DNA of 64,000 nt from Helicoverpa zea (lineage: Eukaryota > Arthropoda > Insecta > Lepidoptera > Noctuidae): positions 17,174,001 through 17,238,000 of the forward strand of contig NC_061482.1 of the NCBI RefSeq assembly GCF_022581195.2, in the 5' to 3' direction. The notes below the pieces were generated by a model. The model saw nothing but the letters and a program-made list of their open reading frames with translations, searched no databases and was not told the origin of the DNA. Below, piece after piece: positions 31,204 through 42,770 of the stretch. Position 1 is the first letter of the stretch; every line of letters begins with the position of its first letter. The translations under genes and the position numbers were made by a program.

Positions 31204-31917
31204 GAGGAAAAGGTAAAAAGTGAAAAAACAACTTGTCTAAAGTTTGAAATGACAAAGTAACTGAAAAACTACGCGTTTTGACACAAAACGAAAATAGTTT
31301 TTAACGACAGCAAAAACGCAGTTATTTTGTGTTTAAATGAGTGTTCGCGAGGAAGAACGGGAGAAAAATACTAGCCACGGCCTTGGTATTGCGACCGCCG
31401 CTATTGGAGTCGATTTTACGAGACAGCTTGCGTCCTGGCCGGATCCCCGCCCTGGGACCTAGAGGCGAAAATACTCGCGTTCATTATATCGATGGCGCGA
31501 CGGAGACCAGAAACATCAACAGTGAAAAACACAGGCGGTGTGCTTTGAACCTATAAACTTTAAGAGAAAACACTGTGCCAACTGTGAAGTCTCCAGCCAG
31601 TAGCGACAGTTCGAAGCCGTCCCAAACTGACAACCGTCAATTTAAACCTTCTAAACATGCCGCCGAGTTGGCTAAGAAATATGAGGAAAAGAACAAAATG
31701 ATACAGACAGGAAACGCGAGCTGTGACTTGGACGAATCTTCAGGAAAAATTAAGATAAACAAATTTCAAAAACCGGCCAAGTGCGAGTCAGACTGGCATA
31801 AGAAGGGTGCCGTACCAATTTTAAAAATGAGAAGATGGCTGGAGCGTACCACCTGCTTGGAACCCCATCATAGAGACTAATAAATCCAAATCCAAGCCAA
31901 GAACTGCTAGACCTAAG
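31204..31917 (+). repeat. Tandem array unit 1 (followed by a LINE fragment)
   Basis: This is the first of seven head-to-tail units. It contains ATGAGTG at 31337, the GC-rich core with 'gcgtcctggccggatccccg', and the Lys/Ser-rich frame SSDSSKPSQTDNRQFKPSKH with AAELAKKYEEKNKM. It has a stop (taa at 31554-31556) in the long frame that unit 2 keeps open. At 'aaggatacag' it switches into LINE sequence instead of the usual unit tail. Confidence 0.85.
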
Positions 31918-32764
31918 GATACAGAAAACATCATGTTTGTACGAAACAATTTGCACCGGTACGCGGTAAAAAGTGACATTCATTCACAATTAATACAAGA
32001 AATAAGCACAAAATAGCCGTCCCAAAATTCAGATTAAGCAAAACAAACAAATCATTTTTAGGGAATAGTGTTCGCTTTTACAATAAGCTACCTTCATGTG
32101 TACCAGACCTTACTGATAAAAAATTCAAGAATGTCGTCAAGTCTACTTTCATTAAGAGAGCATACTATTAAATGCTACCCTTGGAATGAGCTACCCTTGG
32201 AGGTCAGGATGGTAAATAGTCGACACACGTTTAAAATTAAACTGCGTAATCACATCCATGGCAAGTTGGCGGAATCATTACACTAGTTCATTTTCTTCAC
32301 TTTCTTCTCTTGGATTCAGTAATATATATATATATATTTATTATATTTATATATACATAAATATATTTATTTTTATTTTCTTGCACTTATGCTCAAACTG
32401 TGTTGCACCTACCACTTCTGTTTCACCACCACCCTAAGGTAGACTGGCAGAGAACGCCTAAGGCGTTAAGTCCGCCGTTGTACAATGTGCATAAAGTATT
32501 TTAAATAAATAAATAAAATAAATCAAAGACTATATTTTGACGACAAAGATGTATTGTGTAAGTCCTACCATTGCACGAGTGGCTTCCCTGGCGACTGGCA
32601 GGCTGTCTGGGAATATCTTTGTACTCATTCATGTTTTTGTTCTTATCAAGTCATAATTATTATTTATATATTTATTTATTTTTGCTTTATATAACTTGGT
32701 TTGTTAAATTCATTAACTTCTTAAAATTAGTTTGTATGATAATTTTCTCATATAATTCCTAGTG
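31918..32764 (+). mobile_element. LINE C-terminus in unit 1, itself split by a second LINE tail
   Basis: It encodes the end of a non-LTR ORF2: ENIMFVRNNLHRYAVKSDIH, then KIAVPKFRLSKTNKSFLGNS, then RFYNKLP. After 'aagagagcatacta' (about 32170) a different LINE 3' end is inserted. That insert encodes WNELPLEVRMVNSRHTFKIK, contains 'gagaacgcctaaggcgtta', and has an (aaat)n tail ending near 32522. The first LINE then resumes at 'caaagacta'. The equivalent fragment at 36179-36852 lacks the inner insert. Confidence 0.75.
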
Positions 32765-33737
32765 GAAAAGGTAAAAAGTGAAAAACAACTTGACTAATGT
32801 TTGTAATGACAAAGTAACTGAAAAACTACGCGTTTTGACACAAAAAGAAAATAGTTTTTTACTAGGTACAGCAAATACGCAGTTATTTTATGTTTAAATG
32901 AGTGTGCGCGAGGAAGAACGGGAGAAAAATACTAGCCCAAGCCGCGGCCTTGGTATTGCGGCCGCCGCTATTGGCGTCGATTTCACGAGACAGCTTGCGT
33001 CCTGGCCGGATCCCCGCCCTGGGACCTAGAGGCGAAAGTACTCGCGTTCATTATATCGATGGCGCGAGGAAGACCAGAAACATCAACAGTGAAAAACAAA
33101 GGCGGTGTGCCTGGGACCTGTACAGTTTAAGAGAAAAAGCTGTGCCAACTGTAAAGTCTCCAGCAAGTAGCGATAGTTCAAAGCCGTCCCAAACTGACAA
33201 CCGCAAATTTAAACCTTCTAAACATGCCACCGAGTTGGCTAAGAAATATGAGGAAAAGAACAAAATGATACAGACAGGAAACGCGAGCTGTGACTTGGAC
33301 GAATCTTCAGGAAAAATGAAGATAAACAAATTTCAAAAATCGGCCAAGTGCGAGTCAGACTGGCGCAAGCAGGGTGCCGTACCAATTTTAAAAATAGGCA
33401 AAAAAAACAATAGAGAAGATGGCTGGAGCGTACCACCTGCTTGGAACCCCATCATAGAGACTAATAAATCCAAATCCAAGCCAAAAACTGCTAGAACTAA
33501 GGATACAGTGAGGTAGTTTTGCGTGAATCGGATTGTCAATAATAATCAACAAATTGTTGGGTAACTGTGTGTAACTATATGTATAATATCAAGACGACCA
33601 ACGCCTTAGTCTGCCCGTGACCATGAATGCTGAAAAGGATCCGAAACGTCGGGATCAAATAATATTAATATAACCGCGATAAAATCCGTAAAAGTAGTTT
33701 TATTTAAATTTAGTAGTATTTTTAATATTCACGCAAG
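32765..33737 (+). repeat. Tandem array unit 2 (longest open frame)
   Basis: Complete unit. A frame is open for 204 codons (32902-33516): CARKNGRKILAQAAALVLRP, SISRDSLRPGRIPALGPRGE, KPSKHATELAKKYEEKNKMI, ending KTARTKDTVR. It starts at GTG next to the ATGAGTG of the other frame (atg at 32898) and has no ATG near its start. After the stop comes the conserved tail 'gatccgaaacgtcgggatc' and 'ccgcgataaaatccgtaaaa'. Confidence 0.85.
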
Positions 33738-34628
33738 TGTCAGAAATCAATATGGATCGAACGAAAATAGTTTTTAACGACAGCAAATACGCAGTTATTT
33801 TGTGTTTAAATGAGTGTTCGCGAGGAAGAACGGGAGAAAAATACTAGCCAGCCACGGCTTTGGTATTGCGGCCGCCGCTATTGGCGTCGATTTCACGAGA
33901 CAGCTTGCGTCCTGGCCGGATCCCCGCCCTGGGACCTAGAGGCGAAAGTACTCGCGTTCATTATATCGATGGCGCGAGGAAGACCAGAAACATCAACAGT
34001 GAAAAACACAGGCGGTGTGCCTGGGACCTGTACAGTTTAAGAAAAAAAGCTGTGCCAACTGTAAAGTCTTCAGCAAGTAGCGGTAGTTCAAAGCCGTCCC
34101 AAACTGACAGCCGCAAATTTAAACCTTCTAAACATGCCGCCGAGTTGGCTCAGAAATATGAGGAAAAGAACAAAATGATACAGACAGGAAACGCGAGCTG
34201 TGACTTGGACGAATCTTCAGGAAAAATGAAGATAAACAAATTTCAAAAACCGGCCAAGTGCGAGTCAGACTGGCATAAGAAGGGTGCCGTACCAATTTTA
34301 AAAATGAGAAGATGGCTGGAGCGTACCACCTGCTTGGAACCCCATCATAGAGACTAATAAATCCAAATCCAAGCCAAGAACTGCTAGACCTAAGGATACA
34401 GTGAGGTAGTTTTGCGTGAATGGGATTGTCAGTAATAATCAACAAATTGTTGGGTAACTGTGTGTAACTATATGTATAATATCAAGACGACCAACGCCTT
34501 AGTCTGCCCGTGACCATGAATGCTGAAAAGGATCCGAAACGTCGGGATCAAATAGGTAATATTAATATAACCGCGATAAAATCCGTAAAAGTAGTTTTAT
34601 TTAAATTTAGTAGTATTTTTAATATTCA
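33738..34628 (+). repeat. Tandem array unit 3
   Basis: Complete unit with the full tail. A 4-base difference ('tagccagccacgg') shifts the first part of the long frame relative to unit 2, after which it is open for 165 codons (33860-34357). Unit spacing to the next is 897 bp. Confidence 0.85.
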
Positions 34629-35519
34629 CGTAAGTGTCAGAAATCAATATGGATCGAACGAAAATAGTTTTTAACGACAGCAAATACGCAGTTATTTTGT
34701 GCTTAAATGAGTGTTTGCGAGGAAGAACGGGAGAAAAATACTAGCCACGGCCTTGGTATTGTGGCCGCCGCTATTGGCGTCGATTTCACGAGACAGCTTG
34801 CGTCCTGGCCGGATCCCCGCCCTGGGACCTAGAAGCGAAAGTACTCGCGTTCATTATATCGATGGCGCGAGGAAGACCAGAAACATCGACAGTGAAAAAC
34901 ACAGGCGGTGTGCCTGGGACCTGTACAGTTTAAGAGAAAAAGCTGTGCCAACTGTAAAGTCTCCAGCAAATAGCGATAGTTCAAAGCCGTCCCAAACTGA
35001 CAACCGCAAATTTAAACCTTCTAAACATGCCGCCGAGTTGGCTAAGAAATATGAGGAAAAGAACAAAATTCTACAGACAGGAAACGCGAGCTGTGACTTG
35101 GACGAATCTTCAGGAAAAATTAAGATAAACAAATTTCAAAAACCGGCCAAGTGCGAGTCAGACTGGCATAAGAAGGGTGCCGTACCAATTTTAAAAATGA
35201 GAAGATGGCTGGAGCGTACCACCTGCTTGGAACCCCATCATAGAGACTAATAAATCCAAATCCAAGCCAAGAACTGCTAGACCTAAGGATACAGTGAGGT
35301 AGTTTTGCGTGAATGGGATTGTCAGTAATAATCAACAAATTGTTGGGTAACTGTGTGTAACTATATGTATAATATCAAGACGACCAACGCCTTAGTCTGC
35401 CCGTGACCATGAATGCTGAAAAGGATCCGAAACGTCGGGATCAAATAATATTAATATAACCGCGATAAAATCCGTAAAAGTAGTTTTATTTAAATTTAGT
35501 AGTATTTTTAATATTCACG
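34629..35519 (+). repeat. Tandem array unit 4
   Basis: Complete unit with a 179-codon open frame at 34711-35250. It shares with unit 5 the changes 'gtgcttaaatgagtgtttgc' and 'acaaaattctacagacag', so 4 and 5 are each other's closest copies. Spacing to unit 5 is 889 bp. Confidence 0.85.
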
Positions 35520-36178
35520 TAAGTGTCAGAAATCAATATGGATCGAACGAAAATAGTTTTTAACGACAGCAAATACGCAGTTATTTTGTGCTTAAATGAG
35601 TGTTTGCGAGGAAGAACGGGAGAAAAATACTAGCCACGGCCTTGGTATTGTGGCCGCCGCTATTAGCGTCGATTTCACGAGACAGCTTGCGTCCTGGCCG
35701 GATCCCCGCCCTGGGACCTAGAGGCGAAAGTACTCGCGTTCATTATATCGATGGCGCGAGGAAGACCAGAAACATCGACAGTGAAAAACACAGGCGGTGT
35801 GCCTGGGACCTGTACAGTTTAAGAGAAAAAGCTGTGCCAACTGTAAAGTCTCCAGCAAATAGCGATAGTTCAAAGCCGTCCCAAACTGACAACCGCAAAT
35901 TTAAACCTTCTAAACATGCCGCCGAGTTGGCTAAGAAATATGAGGAAAAGAACAAAATTCTACAGACAGGAAACGCGAGCTGTGACTTGGACGAATCTTC
36001 AGGAAAAATTAAGATAAACAAATTTCAAAAACCGGCCAAGTGCGAGTCAGACTGGCATAAGAAGGGTGCCGTACCAATTTTAAAAATGAGAAGATGGCTG
36101 GAGCGTACCACCTGCTTGGAACCCCATCATAGAGACTAATAAATCCAAATCTAAGCCAAGAACTGCTAGACCTAAGGA
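35520..36178 (+). repeat. Tandem array unit 5 (interrupted by LINE fragment)
   Basis: Nearly identical to unit 4, with the same 179-codon frame (35600-36139). The unit tail is displaced by a LINE fragment and resumes at 36853-37075. Confidence 0.85.
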
Positions 36179-36852
36179 TACAGAAAACATCATGTTTGTA
36201 CGAAATAATTTGCACCGGTACGCGGTAAAAAGTGACATTCACAATATTAATACTAGAAATAAGCACAAAATAGCCGTCCCAAAATTTAGATTAAGCAAAA
36301 CAAACAAATCATTTTTAGGGAATAGTGTTCGCTTTTACAATATAAGCTACCTAAATGTGTAACAGACCTTACTGATAAAAAGTTCAAGAATGTCGTCAAG
36401 TCTACTCTCATTAAGAGAGCATACTGTAAAATCAAAGACTATTTTGACGATAAGGATGTATGGCGTTAGTCCTACATTGCACGAGTGGCTTCCCTGGCGA
36501 CTGGCAGGCTGTCTGGGAATATCTTTGTACTCATTCATGCTTTTGTTCTTATCAAGTCATTATTATTATTATTTATATATTTATTTATTTATGCTTTATA
36601 TAACTTGGTTTGTTAAATTCATTAACTTCTTAAAATACTTTCTCAGAGTCAACCCTTAAAATATTGTAAGCACTACATACCAAATGTAATACCCATTTGG
36701 TTGTAAAAAGAGTAACCATGGAGTTTTTTGCCCGTTCTTCTCCATAGGAAGCTACTTTTGGAATGGGCAAGAATCAAACTTATTTATAATTTTTGACGTT
36801 CATTAGTGCTTGTAAAGGCCTAAATGAAATAAATGATTTGATTTGATTTGAC
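36179..36852 (+). mobile_element. 5'-truncated LINE inserted in array unit 5
   Basis: It encodes a decayed ORF2 end beginning with a match to ENIMFVRNNLHRYAVKSDIH, then a 3' UTR with 'cttctccataggaagctact' and 'gtaaaggcctaaatgaaata', and ends in repeated 'gatttgatttg'. Unit sequence flanks both sides ('aaggatacag' and 'acagtgaggtcg'), so the insertion site is defined and possibly a short ACAG duplication. Other tails of this family: 48120-48235 (minus), 61675-61830. Confidence 0.8.
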
Positions 36853-37075
36853 AGTGAGGTCGTTTTGCGTGAATCGGATTGGCAATAATAATCAAGAAAT
36901 TGTATGGTAACTGTGTGTAACTTATGATATCAAGACGACCAACACCTTAGTCTGCCCGTGACCATGGATGCTGTAAAGGATCCGAAACGTCGGGATTAAA
37001 TAATATTAATATAACCGCGATAAAATCCGTAAAAGTAGTTTTATTTAAATGTAGGTGTATTTTTAATATTCACGT
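36853..37075 (+). repeat. Displaced tail of array unit 5
   Basis: This is the unit tail after the LINE insertion, with 'ccgtgaccatggatgctgta' and 'gatccgaaacgtcgggatt' showing private substitutions. Confidence 0.8.
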
Positions 37076-37967
37076 AAGTGTCCGAAATCAATATGGATCG
37101 AACGAAAATAGTTTTTAACGACAGCAAATACGCAGTTAATTTGTGTTTAATTAAGTGTTCGCGAGGAAGAACGGGAGAAAAATACTAGCCCAAGCCGCGG
37201 CCTTGGTATTGCGGTCGTCGCTATTGGCGTCGATTTCACGAGACAGCTTGCGTCCTGGCCGGATCCCCGCCCTGGGACCTAGAGGCGAAAGTACTCGCGT
37301 TCATTATATCGATGGCGCGACGAAGACCAGAAACATCAACAGTGAAAAACACAGGCGGTGTGCCTGGGACCTGTACAGTTTAAGAAAAAAAGCTGTGCCA
37401 ACTGTAAAGTCTTCAGCAAGTAGCGGTAGTTCAAAGCCGTCCCAAACTGACAGCCGCAAATTTAAACCTTCTTAACATGCCGCCGAGTTGGCTCAGAAAT
37501 ATGAGGAAAAGAACAAAATGATACAGACAGGAAACGCGAGCTGTGACTTGGACGAATCTTCAGGAAAAATGAAGATAAACAAATTTCAAAAACCGGCCAA
37601 GTGCGAGTCAGACTGGCATAAGAAGGGTGCCGTACCAATTTTAAAAATGAGAAGATGGCTGGAGCGTACCACCTGCTTGGAACCCCATCATAGAGACTAA
37701 TAAATCCAAATCCAAGCCAAGAACTGCTAGACCTAAGGATACAGTGAGGTAGTTTTGCGTGAATGGGATTGTCAGTAATAATCAACAAATTGTTGGGTAA
37801 CTGTGTGTAACTATATGTATAATATCAAGACGACCAACGCCTTAGTCTGCCCGTGACCATGAATGCTGAAAAGGATCCGAAACGTCGGGATCAAATAATA
37901 TTAATATAACCGCGATAAAATCCGTAAAAGTAGTTTTATTTAAATTTAGTAGTATTTTTAATATTCA
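37076..37967 (+). repeat. Tandem array unit 6 (degenerate)
   Basis: The ATGAGTG of the other units reads ATTAAGTG here (about 37149), and the long frame has a TAA at about 37473 in place of AAA. This is the most damaged coding version. The tail is intact. Confidence 0.85.
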
Positions 37968-38566
37968 CGCAAGTGTCAGAAATCAATATGGATCGAACGA
38001 AAATAGTTTTTAACAACAGCAAATACGCAGTTATTTTGTGTTTAAATGAGTGTTCGCGAGGAAGAACGGGAGAAAAATACTAGCCAGCCACGGCTTTGGT
38101 ATTGCGGCCGCCGCTATTGGCGTCGATTTCACGAGACAGCTTGCGTCCTGGCCGGATCCCCGCCCTGGGACCTAGAGGCGAAAGTACTCGCGTTCATTAT
38201 ATCGATGGCGCGAGGAAGACCAGAAACATCAACAGTGAAAAACACAGGCGGTGTGCCTGGGACCTGTACAGTTTAAGAGAAAAAGCTGTGCCAACTGTAA
38301 AGTCTCCAGCAAATAGCGATAGTTCAAAGCCGTCCCAAACTGACAGCCGCAAATTTAACCCTTCTAAACATGCCACCGAGTTAGCTAAGAAATATGAGGA
38401 AAAGAACAAAATGATACAGACAGGAAACGCGAGCTGTGACTTGGACGAATCTTCAGGAAAAATTAAGATAAACCAATTTCAAAAACCGGCCAAGTGCGAG
38501 TCGGGCTCGAGCAAGAAGGGTGCCGTACCAATTTTCAAAATTAGCAAAAAAATCACGTTTGTTGTA
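37968..38566 (+). repeat. Tandem array unit 7 (last, 3'-altered)
   Basis: It begins like unit 3 (same 'ccagccacggctttgg' variant). It diverges after 'gtgcgagtcgggctcgagca' and ends in a different stop context (ITFVV, tag at 38567-38569). The conserved tail is absent, so the array boundary is here. Confidence 0.8.
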
Positions 38567-38569
38567 TAG

Positions 38570-40015
38570 GAGCCCACTTATTTTGCTGTGCCCGACATGG
38601 TCCATGTGAACTATTTATAAGTATTACCACCTAAGAATACATGTAAAAAGCAATAAAAGTATTGAGTAAGAACATCAATAGTATCATAAGAACCATTTTT
38701 TGTAGAAAATTTTAAGTTCTACAACTTTGATCTGAGGTTATTTTTTAAATAAATAAATAGATAAAACTTGCCAAAAAAATAAACAATAAAACTTGAAACT
38801 TTTAATTTTGACCCCGAATAACTTTTGAGGCATAAAGGATCGAAGGGGACTTTTAAAACTTTATTTGTAATGGTAAACCCAAACTCTTCACCAATATTTG
38901 GCTTTCCGGCAATTAATGTTATGTGACCACTATTTTTCGGTCCGGATGGACCGGACTATTGATATAAACAATCAATTTTTCAAACCTGTCAAGATGTCTT
39001 TGAGAATTCGAGAACAATAAAAAACAATCTAATTGAGAACCTCCTCTTTTTTTCGAATTCGGTTAAAATTCAGAACCTCTTACCTTTTTCATTAATCATC
39101 AGTCGACTATTAACTACTGCTGAAAATATGTAGTATACACAAAGTCCTCAAAACCAAGATTCTCATAGGCGGCCGATTTTTTTGCAAATAAGTGTATTAA
39201 CAACGTATTTTCATGCTGTCATAATATTTTAGTCATCCATAGATTTACACTATTTTCTCGCTATTACCTATTTACTAAACAAGTTTTGTATGTCTATACG
39301 TGAAGTTGTATGATAGGCACACAACCACGACGCTAGTCTGCTTGATTTTTTGCGTTGACAAAACCTAAATTTGACATCGCGCGCCACGCGTATACCTATA
39401 CGCTCTTTAATGTAGCCGCAACTCTCACTCAACTCAAGAGTGTCCTGCGACAGAGGATGTTCATATAGATACCGTGACGGTGTTGGGGATGAGCAAATAC
39501 CCTATGTGCACAGCATAAAGTAACAGGCATGACCGCAGTGGTGAAAACCGGCGGCGCGGTGCAGTCATCGACGACTTCGTTACGCAGCCAGAGCGATATA
39601 ACTTTTACCAGGTGTCACGAAATGGGAGAGAGGGCACCATATCTCCTACCTCCTACAATAATACTGTAACGGTAGATCGTGTTTCAACTGAGGTTGCCAT
39701 ACAATTCAACTGTAATGTTGGTGGTGGTCTGTGGCGGGTGGACATGAATTTACAGAGCATCATATACAAAAGAGTTTCGGGTGGATTTGTTGCGACTGAA
39801 CGAAGACACACAGAGCGTCATACCTATACAGCTCTGCATATTGACCCTGTCAGGACTGATGAGCACAATTTGAGACGATCATTTACTTTACACATCCTAT
39901 CCATTTCAATGCTTGAGTTAGTTAAGGTATGCAGGGTGAGTGCTAGCTAGCATAGTCGGTTTTTATAAATGTTTTTATTCTGCAATATACACTTTGTATA
40001 TCAATTTATATTTTA
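38570..40015. other. No gene recognised
   Basis: This is AT-rich unique sequence after the array. The frame at 39612-39950 (VDRVSTEVAIQFNCNVGG...) is 112 codons but shows no motif I know and no splice context. GC rises around 39500-39660 without an obvious cause. Confidence 0.35.
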
Positions 40016-40019
40016 AAAG

Positions 40020-40470
40020 ATGAAAGTTTCTTCTAACCTAAAGACGGACATGTGTTGCTGGGGAGTTTGTTGCGCTACTTCTTCCCAGCAAAAACACATA
40101 AGAAGTGGTGAAGGGTGGGCGCTTTTGGGGGTTGTCTTTTGTAAATTCTATAATGATAAAAAAGAACTTCTACGCCGAAAGTAAAACAAACAACGACACC
40201 CAATATAACAAGTGGATTGTCTTCTCTTTCACCTTTATATAAACGACCTTCCAAAAACCAGAGAAGGACCTGGTTTTTGTGTTTTATTCACTGACGATAT
40301 TTCGATTAAATGACCTAACAAAAACATTAACCTGGATGAATGAACACAGTCTTGAAATCTATTTCGGAAAAACTAAAGCAATAGCATTCCTACCCCGTCA
40401 AAACAGCCACTTTCTTTTAATTTCTTTTTTAACGACCATGCAATAGAACAAGTTAACGAATTTCCATTAC
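40020..40470 (+). pseudogene. Decayed LINE: tail fragment then reverse transcriptase remnant
   Basis: At 40050-40130 there is the 'tgctggggagtttgttgcgc' LINE tail. At about 40215-40330 a broken frame gives HLYINDLPKTREGPGFCVLF followed by TDD. This is the reverse transcriptase 'NDLP ... F(T/A)DD' core, in which the usual Ala/Ala-like position is Thr. Several stops and frameshifts follow. Confidence 0.5.
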
Positions 40471-41384
40471 TAGGCATAACAGTAGCCACGAACATGAATT
40501 GTATAAAGATAATTTATTTTGTGAAAACACGAGTATATGTATGTTTACAAAAACAGAAGTATTTTTGTGACATAAGGTTGTAAAATAAAATCAGACCTAT
40601 ACAGAATATTTAAAGCGAAACGTCACAATATAATAACAAGTATTAGGCATCACTTAAATTATGAATTCATTGAGATTATAAATATTTGGCAATAAGATAT
40701 TCATTGTAGCGACTTAATCCATGTATGTGCTTTGTTGTATATGACGGGCGCTAGACAAAATACGCTTCTATGCATTAGCGCAGTGTTGCATGACTACGAC
40801 TGCTAACATCAGTAAAGCGACTAAATGATTTTTGGTTGCTTTTTACAAAAGAAGCTTCATTCGAAATCTTTGTAATGAAAATTGGAAATCACACCTACCG
40901 AAAACAAAAGATCTCTCTGGCAAGATTAAAAGAACGAAAAACCCGCTGTGACCACATACTACATCGATGTACCAACTAAAGTAATGTTGATTATACTTAT
41001 GTTCATACTTCTGATCCCACCAATAAATGATTAATGTATTAAGGTAGCAAACTTGAAATACTTGATACATGATGTTTTTAAGTTACCTAATATTAACTAC
41101 CTATATTTTTTATTACAATTACAGAAACTGATTTTTCTTATAATAATTTTAAGGAATAAAGAATAAAATGATAATAATAATCACTACTCAAGGCAAACTC
41201 ATTCGGATCGTAGTCAACATAGAACAAACAGACAGCTGCAAACCGCATTTTATAAAATTAATCATTTTCACTACCCTATGTTATTTATACATATATTATA
41301 TACACCTACATATATACTGTTTGTATATTACACTGCATCATATGTATATACTAGGTATTCTGATTTCTTTTTTACCTATACTGT

Positions 41385-41422
41385 ACTATATATATATATA
41401 TATATTTTTATATATATATATT

Positions 41423-41470
<48 letters not shown>

Positions 41471-41525
41471 TATAAATATAATATAAATAGAATAATATAT
41501 ATATATAAAAATATATATATATATT

Positions 41526-41587
<62 letters not shown>

Positions 41588-41612
41588 AATATATATATAT
41601 ATATTTTTTAAA
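41385..41612. repeat. Large (TA)n microsatellite with internal palindromes
   Basis: There are more than 200 bp of almost pure TA with interruptions 'ttattcta' and 'tagaataa' arranged in inverted fashion around about 41480, so the block folds back on itself. The open frames called across it are low-complexity artefacts. Confidence 0.9.
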
Positions 41613-41932
41613 TTTCCAGTGTATACAAATCTAGATGTACATATATCAATCCAAAGGTTGTCTGGAAGAAATCGCTGTTTAGCGATAAGACCGCCCATTG
41701 TACTGTTCTTTGTCTTGTGATTTCCTGTGTTGTTGATTTTCTTGGTGTACAATAAAGAAAAAATATATATATATAGATTTTTCTTTATTGTACACCAAGA
41801 AAATCAACAACACAGGAAATCACAAGACAAAGAACAGTACAATTGGCGGTCTTATCGCTAAACAGCGATTTCTTCCAGACAACCTTTGGATTGATATATG
41901 TACATCTAGATTTGTATACACTGGAAATTTTG
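41613..41932. repeat. Long inverted repeat of a LINE 3' end (arms ~150 bp)
   Basis: The left arm (41613-41757, minus) and right arm (41780-41932, plus) are near-perfect inverted copies. Each contains 'tcttccagacaacctttgga', 'cttgtgatttcctgtgttgt' (or its complement) and 'attgtacaccaagaaaatc'. The centre is a short (ta)n. The sequence is the 3' UTR of a moth LINE, so this is two copies in opposite orientation or a palindrome formed by repair. Confidence 0.8.
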
Positions 41933-42074
41933 TAAATATGAACACACACACATATAATTTTACACCACACGCGAAGATAAAACATAAAAAAATGTATATT
42001 CAAAGTAGGCTGAAAATCAGCAACTTTTTGGAGGTCAAAACAAAAGACAGCCTGCAAAACGCCCGCCCATTATC

Positions 42075-42770
42075 ACTTCCTACGTGTTTTTGCTGAGAAG
42101 GAGAAGTGTGGAACAAACTCCCCAGCAACCAAATTCTGTTTGGATCGTTTGAAGAACTGTTGATATTAGACAACATACCTGACAGACGAGATACACACTC
42201 CGACACAAAAAAACGCCTAAACCATCTAGCCCAGTACTCATGGCCAAAAAATCTTAACAGCTTGGAGTATAGGCATATCTTTCAGGCAATCCATCCATCT
42301 TTTCTTATTTTTCAGCAAAAGAATGAACCAATAGTGATTAAATTTTCAGACCCTGTTTTATGTTGACGTATCGACAGGTCACACACATTTACCAAATACT
42401 GTTAATAATTTTATTGATCTCTATAGTTCCTATTCATTGTTACCTTTTTCATTGTATTATTTGTGTTTTAGAATATTTTATTATTTGAATGTTTAAGTTT
42501 TTTTTTAATGTTTCTCTTTAATTGTTTACTATTTAATTTAATGTTTAATTTCAAATGTTTAATTTAATTTGTAAGTTCATGTGTTGTTTAATTAAATATT
42601 GATTAACTTTCTTTGATTTTAACTTTGAAGATGATGTACCTATGCATGATGTGTTCTCCTATAACTGAAGGAGCACAAATCTATAAATAACTTTTTATAA
42701 TTATGCATGTAATGTGTATCCTTTGTTGAAGTTCCTTTTGAATAAAATAAAAATAAAAATGAAAAATAAA
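42075..42770 (+). mobile_element. LINE 3' end (related copy at 63295-63600)
   Basis: It starts with 'gagaaggagaagtgtggaac', which encodes a VWNKLPS-type end, and continues in an AT-rich 3' UTR with repeated 'tgtttaatttaat', 'gatgtgttctcct' and 'gaaggagcacaaatctataa'. It ends with aataaaataaaaataaaaat. The 63.3-63.6 kb copy shares the last ~250 bp. Confidence 0.6.

Noticed and set aside
33525..33740. An intact hammerhead ribozyme in the array unit tail
   Set aside because: GAAAC and GTC are present, but I could not find the CUGANGA core with paired stems, so I report only a resemblance.
31204..38566. CRISPR-like or satellite array of short direct repeats
   Set aside because: The repeat period is ~0.9 kb and the sequence is eukaryotic with transposon inserts. 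There are no short repeats with spacers.
39612..39950. 112-codon open frame
   Set aside because: No recognisable domain. The region has no other sign of a gene. Kept only as a note in the gap entry.
41168..41752. Open frames rich in Ile and Tyr
   Set aside because: They arise from the (TA)n microsatellite and have no sequence complexity.
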